NCBI GenBank assembly: GCA_050291245.1
Contig: JBNKJP010000058.1
Span: 17,283-81,282, forward strand
Source: Thiodiazotropha sp050291245
GTDB lineage: Bacteria; Pseudomonadota; Gammaproteobacteria; Chromatiales; Chromatiaceae
Direction: 5' to 3'
DNA length: 64,000 nt
In this document: positions 60,046-64,000 of the stretch, in pieces
Numbering within the stretch: position 1 is the first letter of the stretch
Layout: every line of letters begins with the position of its first letter
Made by a program: the position numbers and the translations under genes
The notes under the pieces: generated by a model
What the model was told of the DNA's origin: nothing
Databases searched by the model: none
Seen by the model: the letters and a program-made list of their open reading frames with translations, nothing else

Positions 60046-61346
60046 AACGTGTACTCAAGGGTAATACGAGTACGACTGAAGTCTTTGAATTGACCAAAGG
60101 TGCCTTGCCTGTCTCCCGAAAAATAGTCCAACCCGACTCCTAGAGTAAGGTTATCCTGAACCAACCAGTCGAGATCAACCGTGGTCATGGTGTCATGGCG
60201 ATTCAGGCTTTCTAATCCAAGCACTCTTAGCTGGTATGTCTGATTAACAAAATACTGATCCCATACCACCGCGGCTGTGGATTCGACCTTGTCCCGTGTG
60301 AGGGGGCCACCCTTGCCACTGACGACGTCCTGGGAAAACTGGAGCGTCACAGTTGTGTCGTCCAGACCGGACCAATCGAGCGCAATAGCGAAGTCGAAGG
60401 CACTACGCTTATCCACCCCCCCGGGCTCATCCAGGTACACGTAACGGGCGTCCGAATAGGCGAGCTCAGAGCGTAGGACCCAACCATCAAGAGCAGTGGA
60501 GTAACTTACCCCGCCCACATTCCTTCGATAAAAAAACTGCCGAGCATGTATTTCACCATCGATGTACTCCGATTCGACAACCGGAATGTCATACAGTTGG
60601 TTGACATAGACAACGCTAAAATCACCAAACCGGGTAGAAAAACTGACATTCATCGCTCGGTCCCAGTCTTTAAAGCCATGATCCGGATCTGAATACTGCA
60701 TAGACGTGATTTTATCCAGATCGCCTTGGCTGATGTACGCCGGAGAATTGATGGGTGAGGTTACCATGTAGTCGCGAGTTGACAGGTACGAAGTGGTGTT
60801 ATCAGGCACCAAAAGTAACTGTAACTGCACGGCATCAATTTCCAAGTAGTAATTTAACAGCCAGATGGGAATGCGGATATCTTCAGGATCTTTGAGCAGA
60901 TATTCGCGGTAATCGAGAGGATTGATGATATCGAGAATTCGTATACCGTCCATCTCCCCCCAGCCAACTTGCTGCTTACCAAGTTTCAATGTGCTATTTG
61001 CGTCTAGGAAGGTCACATACAACTCACGCAAATCTATACCGTATTTGTCTTCAACGTATGGTTTTGATGCATCCGAAAAATTGTCAAGCTCATTTTCAGA
61101 AAAGCTCAGGTTGTCTTCGGTATCCGCAAACACCCAAAAAATGGTATTTATGCTATAACTACTGGCAGCGTATTCAAACTCTGATTCCAATTGGTGGCTA
61201 AAGCTCTGCAAAGACTCCTGTTTAGTAAGGTACTTAAGTTCAGATATATAGGTGTTTGAAAAATTCAAGCTGTCATCTGCCAGCGCATAGTTACTCAAGG
61301 CGAACAATGCCGAGACAGTTATCGCAGAAATACATTTGTGCAACAT
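60042..61346 (-). CDS. DUF1302-like outer-membrane protein
   Basis: Predicted 434 residues with a signal peptide (ALFALSNYALADD). The body is amphipathic beta sequence and ends with the outer-membrane signature RITLEYTF (C-terminal Phe). It has the DUF1302 features LRELYVTFLDANSTLKLGKQ, QVGWGEMDGIRILDIINPLD and YRNVGGVSYS-type strands. DUF1302 porin-like proteins are regularly encoded beside RND (MMPL) exporters and LolA-like proteins, exactly as here. It likely forms the outer-membrane step of lipid or hydrophobic-compound export. Confidence 0.85.
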   Translation of the reverse strand: MLHKCISAITVSALFALSNYALADDSLNFSNTYISELKYLTKQESLQSFSHQLESEFEYAASSYSINTIFWVFADTEDNLSFSENELDNFSDASKPYVEDKYGIDLRELYVTFLDANSTLKLGKQQVGWGEMDGIRILDIINPLDYREYLLKDPEDIRIPIWLLNYYLEIDAVQLQLLLVPDNTTSYLSTRDYMVTSPINSPAYISQGDLDKITSMQYSDPDHGFKDWDRAMNVSFSTRFGDFSVVYVNQLYDIPVVESEYIDGEIHARQFFYRRNVGGVSYSTALDGWVLRSELAYSDARYVYLDEPGGVDKRSAFDFAIALDWSGLDDTTVTLQFSQDVVSGKGGPLTRDKVESTAAVVWDQYFVNQTYQLRVLGLESLNRHDTMTTVDLDWLVQDNLTLGVGLDYFSGDRQGTFGQFKDFSRTRITLEYTF

Positions 61347-61398
61347 TGGACAATGAAGTACCCGGCTTTGCTATTTCTATAGGTAGGTCAAACGGTGA

Positions 61399-62223
61399 TT
61401 ATCCGCGTGACAGGTGATTACGAGTGAAAATCACCCCGTCCAGTGGTTGATCTATCTTGAAATCAGTGTATTCAATGATGGTATGATGACCTGTTTTCTT
61501 TGTCTCGACATCAATGCGATAGGGGCGCACTTCTTCGCTGTTTTCGAGCTTTATAGTCCGAAAATCTGACAGCCGCATAGTCTTCAAAAACTCGCCGTTG
61601 TGATCGTAGAACTCAGTAAATACGGCATGATAGTGATCTTTTGAGACCCAGATAACGCGCTTGCTGTACCCCGAAGCCTCTCTTTCTTCCTCAGTTATTG
61701 GAAGCGCCTCAATGACCCAGCAATCTTCGCCAAAGCGTTCTTCCTCTCGAACAACCTTGTACGACTTTGATTCTCCGCCCACCAATCCGTCTGAGAATTC
61801 AAAGTCTTCAAAGCTTAAATCCGTTCCTACGAAGCTGTCAGTTTTGTCCGAGCCCGAGATACGCCGGGTTTTACGTAGAGCGGGCAGATACAGCCAGCGG
61901 TCATTTTCTCGCTCCCGATGTTCCAATTGGACAAACGCAGTGCCGCGAACATTTTTAGGAGAAAGGAATTCAAAGTGTGTCTTGCGCAGAGTAGGCTCTG
62001 AATCATCAAAAGTAAAATTCGCAGTGCGCGTCCGCGTTTTACCCGCATCATTCACGAGTGTCATTGTTAGTATTGCAACTTCATTCTGATCCGCTTTCCG
62101 TGCTTCCTCATTCTTCAGCATAATTGCGCGCCCGGTCAGTTCAACGCCTGCGGGTTCTTTCTCCGCAAAAGAAACATCCGTATAAAACAAAAGTAAAAAG
62201 CAAATCGTCAGTATCTTCTTCAT
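61399..62223 (-). CDS. Outer membrane lipoprotein-sorting (LolA-like) protein
   Basis: Predicted 274 residues with a signal peptide (ILTICFLLLFYTDVSFAE). LolA-like periplasmic carrier fold: VAILTMTLVNDAGKTRTRTA, THFEFLSPKNVRGTAFVQLE, RWLYLPALRKTRRISGSDKT, DSFVGTDLSFEDFEF and VIEALPITEEE. Such proteins carry lipid between an RND exporter and the outer membrane. Genes on both sides (RND pump and DUF1302) complete the system. Confidence 0.88.
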   Translation of the reverse strand: MKKILTICFLLLFYTDVSFAEKEPAGVELTGRAIMLKNEEARKADQNEVAILTMTLVNDAGKTRTRTANFTFDDSEPTLRKTHFEFLSPKNVRGTAFVQLEHRERENDRWLYLPALRKTRRISGSDKTDSFVGTDLSFEDFEFSDGLVGGESKSYKVVREEERFGEDCWVIEALPITEEEREASGYSKRVIWVSKDHYHAVFTEFYDHNGEFLKTMRLSDFRTIKLENSEEVRPYRIDVETKKTGHHTIIEYTDFKIDQPLDGVIFTRNHLSRG

Positions 62224-62244
62224 GGTGTATTCCTAATAAATAAA

Positions 62245-63816
62245 TTATCCTTCCTGGGGCAGGCCTTCAAACACACTGTCTTCCGGCGCGGCGTGACCAA
62301 AGATGAACTTCGGTTTCAACCAGACTACGAGTGCAGGTAACAGCACAATCACACTACCCCCCATAATCAGCATTGTAAACGACACCAGGTACCCAAATAT
62401 CTGAACCGGCTGGAACGCGGACATGATCAACATTGAAAAGCCAAGTATGTTTGTGAAGGTATCAACAACAACGGCTTTACCAGATGTACAGACTGTCATT
62501 TCAAGTGATTTGTCGATGGCATTTTTGGCTTTCATCGAAGCCCGCAGCTTATTTAGGTAGTGGATTGAAAAATCTATGCCTATGCCGACAGCGATACCCG
62601 TGATGATGGAAGTTGGCATATCGAGGCGCAATCCAAACAGGGACATAAATCCAAATGTAAGCACCACGCCAAAGGCGATCGGGAGTACGGCCAAAACCCC
62701 GGAGTTCAGGCTTCGGTACGCCAAACTGCAGATCACGACAATCAACACCATCGCTAAGATAATATTCTGTATTTTCCCTTTAATGATGTAATCAACTTTA
62801 GCCAGCCATAAAATGATGTCGCCACCAAAATCTGCCGTAGCCCCAGCGGGCAGGTTTCTATCAAGATAGCCCTTAGCGACTTCGTAAAGCCGGTAGTGAA
62901 GATCGGGGTCTGATGTTTTTAATACAACTTGAATTTTTGCACGCTGATAATCGTAGTCTACGAGGTCTTCAAAATCACCCGGATCTCCCGACATATCGTA
63001 GAGTAGAATATACTGTGCAAGCTGATCATCAGTAGTAGGAAAAGCATCACTGTCATCGGTACGACCGATAGCGGTTGAGATTTGTTCGACCACGTCTGCG
63101 ATAGAATGCGTGTAACCGACGCCAGATTGTTCATTCATGAAAGCCTGGAACGCTCTTATCGCGTTGAGAAACTCAATACTCTGAATACCCCCTTCTTCAG
63201 GCGCCGTAATCATAATATTAAAGAAGCGAGCACCGGCCAGTGAGTCGTTAAACTGATTAAAGGCAATTCGCGCCTGATTGTCCTCTTTAAAGAGATGGAG
63301 AAAATCAAGCCCTGTTTTGAGCTGTGTAATACTTACGCATGCCAAAACAGTAATAAGTGCGTAGCTGAAAACGACCAGTTTGTGCCGCGTGGCGCTGAAG
63401 TGCGTGATCTTGAGCAGTAGGCGTTCAAGCCATGAGTTTTCGTCCTTAACCACTTTATCGCGCCGGTCTTTGAAACCGCGAGTCAGTTGAAGCAATGCCG
63501 GGGTGACGGTAACGTTAATGAACCACGCCCCCATGATACCAACCATGGATGCTATCGCGAATTCCTTGATCATCAATATATTAAAGACAAACAGACTCGC
63601 CGCCCCCAGAGCGGAGGTCAGACCTACGAGAAGCAGCGAGGGTAGTACTTTTACGAGCGCAGTTTCCACACGGTCCGGTTTTGAGGGGTCCTCATGGTAG
63701 TAGTAAATGAGTATATGTATGGCATACGAACTTGCAATAGTGACCAACAACAAGGGAAGTGCTGAGGATACAGCTGTTTGTGGCAACCCCATATGTCCCA
63801 TGGCTCCCAGCGCAAA
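62245..63816 (-). pseudogene. RND/MMPL-family exporter, 5' part cut off by an IS66 insertion
   Basis: About 520 codons of an RND-superfamily lipid exporter remain: the end of the first half (MGLPQTAVSSALPLLLVTIA, ALGAASLFVFNILMIKEFAI), the second periplasmic loop (FNQFNDSLAGARFFNIMITA) and the second set of helices (LNSGVLAVLPIAFGVVLTFG, ITGIAVGIGIDFSIHYLNKL). The RND sequence begins abruptly at LGAMGHMG next to an IS66-type end at 63817; the first ~350 codons of a normal protein are missing here and should lie beyond the element. The frame continues ~11 codons into the IS and could start there, giving a truncated product. Confidence 0.82.
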
Positions 63817-64000
63817 GTAAGCGTCCGGCCAACAACAGGATTTCCCCACACCGATCTATACGCTAAATTTAAAATTCCAGGGCAGTAGTTCACTGCGCTG
63901 TTCGTCATTGAGTGCCAGTGGGTAGCGCTCGAACAATTCCATAAGATAGCGCTTGGGTTCCAAGTCATTGGCCTTGGCGGTCTCGATCAGGGAGTAGATA
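63817..64000 (-). mobile_element. IS66-family element, right end (continues beyond window)
   Basis: The end begins GTAAGCGTCCGGCCAACAAC at 63817, the GTAA-type terminal repeat typical of IS66-family elements, followed by a short non-coding stretch and the C-terminus of the transposase. Bases 63809-63816 (AGCGCAAA) are the candidate 8-base target duplication; the other copy lies outside the window. Confidence 0.75.
63856..64000 (-). CDS. IS66-family transposase, C-terminal end (partial)
   Basis: The minus-strand frame entering from the window edge reads IYSLIETAKANDLEPKRYLM, then ELFERYPLALNDEQ, and ends LLPWNFKFSV. This is the conserved C-terminal tail of IS66 TnpC transposases (LYSLIETAKANGLEP..YL..L....P..........LLPW). 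It stops at TAG 63856-63858. Only 48 codons are in the window. Confidence 0.85.
   Translation of the reverse strand, partial: IYSLIETAKANDLEPKRYLMELFERYPLALNDEQRSELLPWNFKFSV

Noticed and set aside
1..64000. tRNA, rRNA or known riboswitch genes
   Set aside because: I looked for tRNA cloverleaf arms, rRNA landmarks and common riboswitch cores in intergenic regions and saw none; a covariance-model search would settle this.

Overview
The window looks like a chromosomal segment of a free-living or symbiotic gammaproteobacterium. The evidence is the set of housekeeping genes with clear gammaproteobacterial relatives (creBCD, purT, metE/metR, sufBCD, a YdgA-like DUF945 protein), a REP-associated tyrosine transposase with its REP palindromes, and two chemoreceptors. 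An affinity to sulfur-oxidising lineages (Chromatiales / Sedimenticola / Thiodiazotropha type) is my inference from overall gene style, not something the sequence proves. I recognise no rRNA, tRNA, CRISPR array or prophage.

Layout. 1-5.6 kb is accessory: a large surface lipoprotein with cadherin/Ig-like domains, a broken LysE gene ending inside a REP repeat, an AT-rich ankyrin membrane protein, repeats, and what may be a transposase tail. 5.65-13.2 kb is a compact eight-gene plus-strand cassette: NUDIX hydrolase, PhoU-like/APH-like kinase, RimK-like ATP-grasp enzyme, HprK-related kinase, SixA-NUDIX fusion, second histidine phosphatase, metallophosphatase and amphi-Trp protein. It matches the computationally named but functionally unknown GAK (grasp-and-kinase) system, with a full set of phosphate-removing enzymes attached. 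A secreted phytase-like/esterase-like protein with a His-rich tail follows at 13.5 kb.

16-22.7 kb (minus strand) carries envelope genes: a lipoprotein, a membrane-anchored GH3 enzyme, a YdjM-type protein and the creB-creC-creD two-component operon. 23.2-24.8 kb holds an AT-rich gene joining a papain-like cysteine peptidase domain to pentapeptide repeats. 25-34 kb has purT, a diguanylate cyclase, an exosortase-type acyltransferase overlapping an E1/ThiF-like adenylyltransferase, a SIMPL protein, a chemoreceptor, a family 6 uracil/hypoxanthine-DNA glycosylase and a YD-repeat-like lipoprotein.

34.4-42.2 kb is a MarR-controlled operon that I think encodes an undescribed ureide/carbamoyl-nitrogen pathway: an FN3-like membrane protein, an allantoate-amidohydrolase-type M20 enzyme, an isochorismatase-fold amidase, a sodium/solute symporter, a 40-residue membrane peptide, an aspartate-carbamoyltransferase-like enzyme and a glutamine-dependent asparagine synthetase. 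A RAYT transposase sits next to it between two REP pairs.

43-56 kb is mostly housekeeping: a DUF945 protein, a second SIMPL protein, a CBS protein, a soluble CZB chemoreceptor with a sigma-28 promoter, and the suf Fe-S assembly operon. The suf operon is headed by a small membrane protein, has a near-consensus IscR-type operator, and lacks a local sufS or iscR. After it come L-serine deaminase, metR and divergent metE. 59.4-64 kb holds an RND exporter / LolA-like / DUF1302 outer-membrane protein / HAD hydrolase operon whose RND gene is interrupted by an IS66-family element at the window edge.
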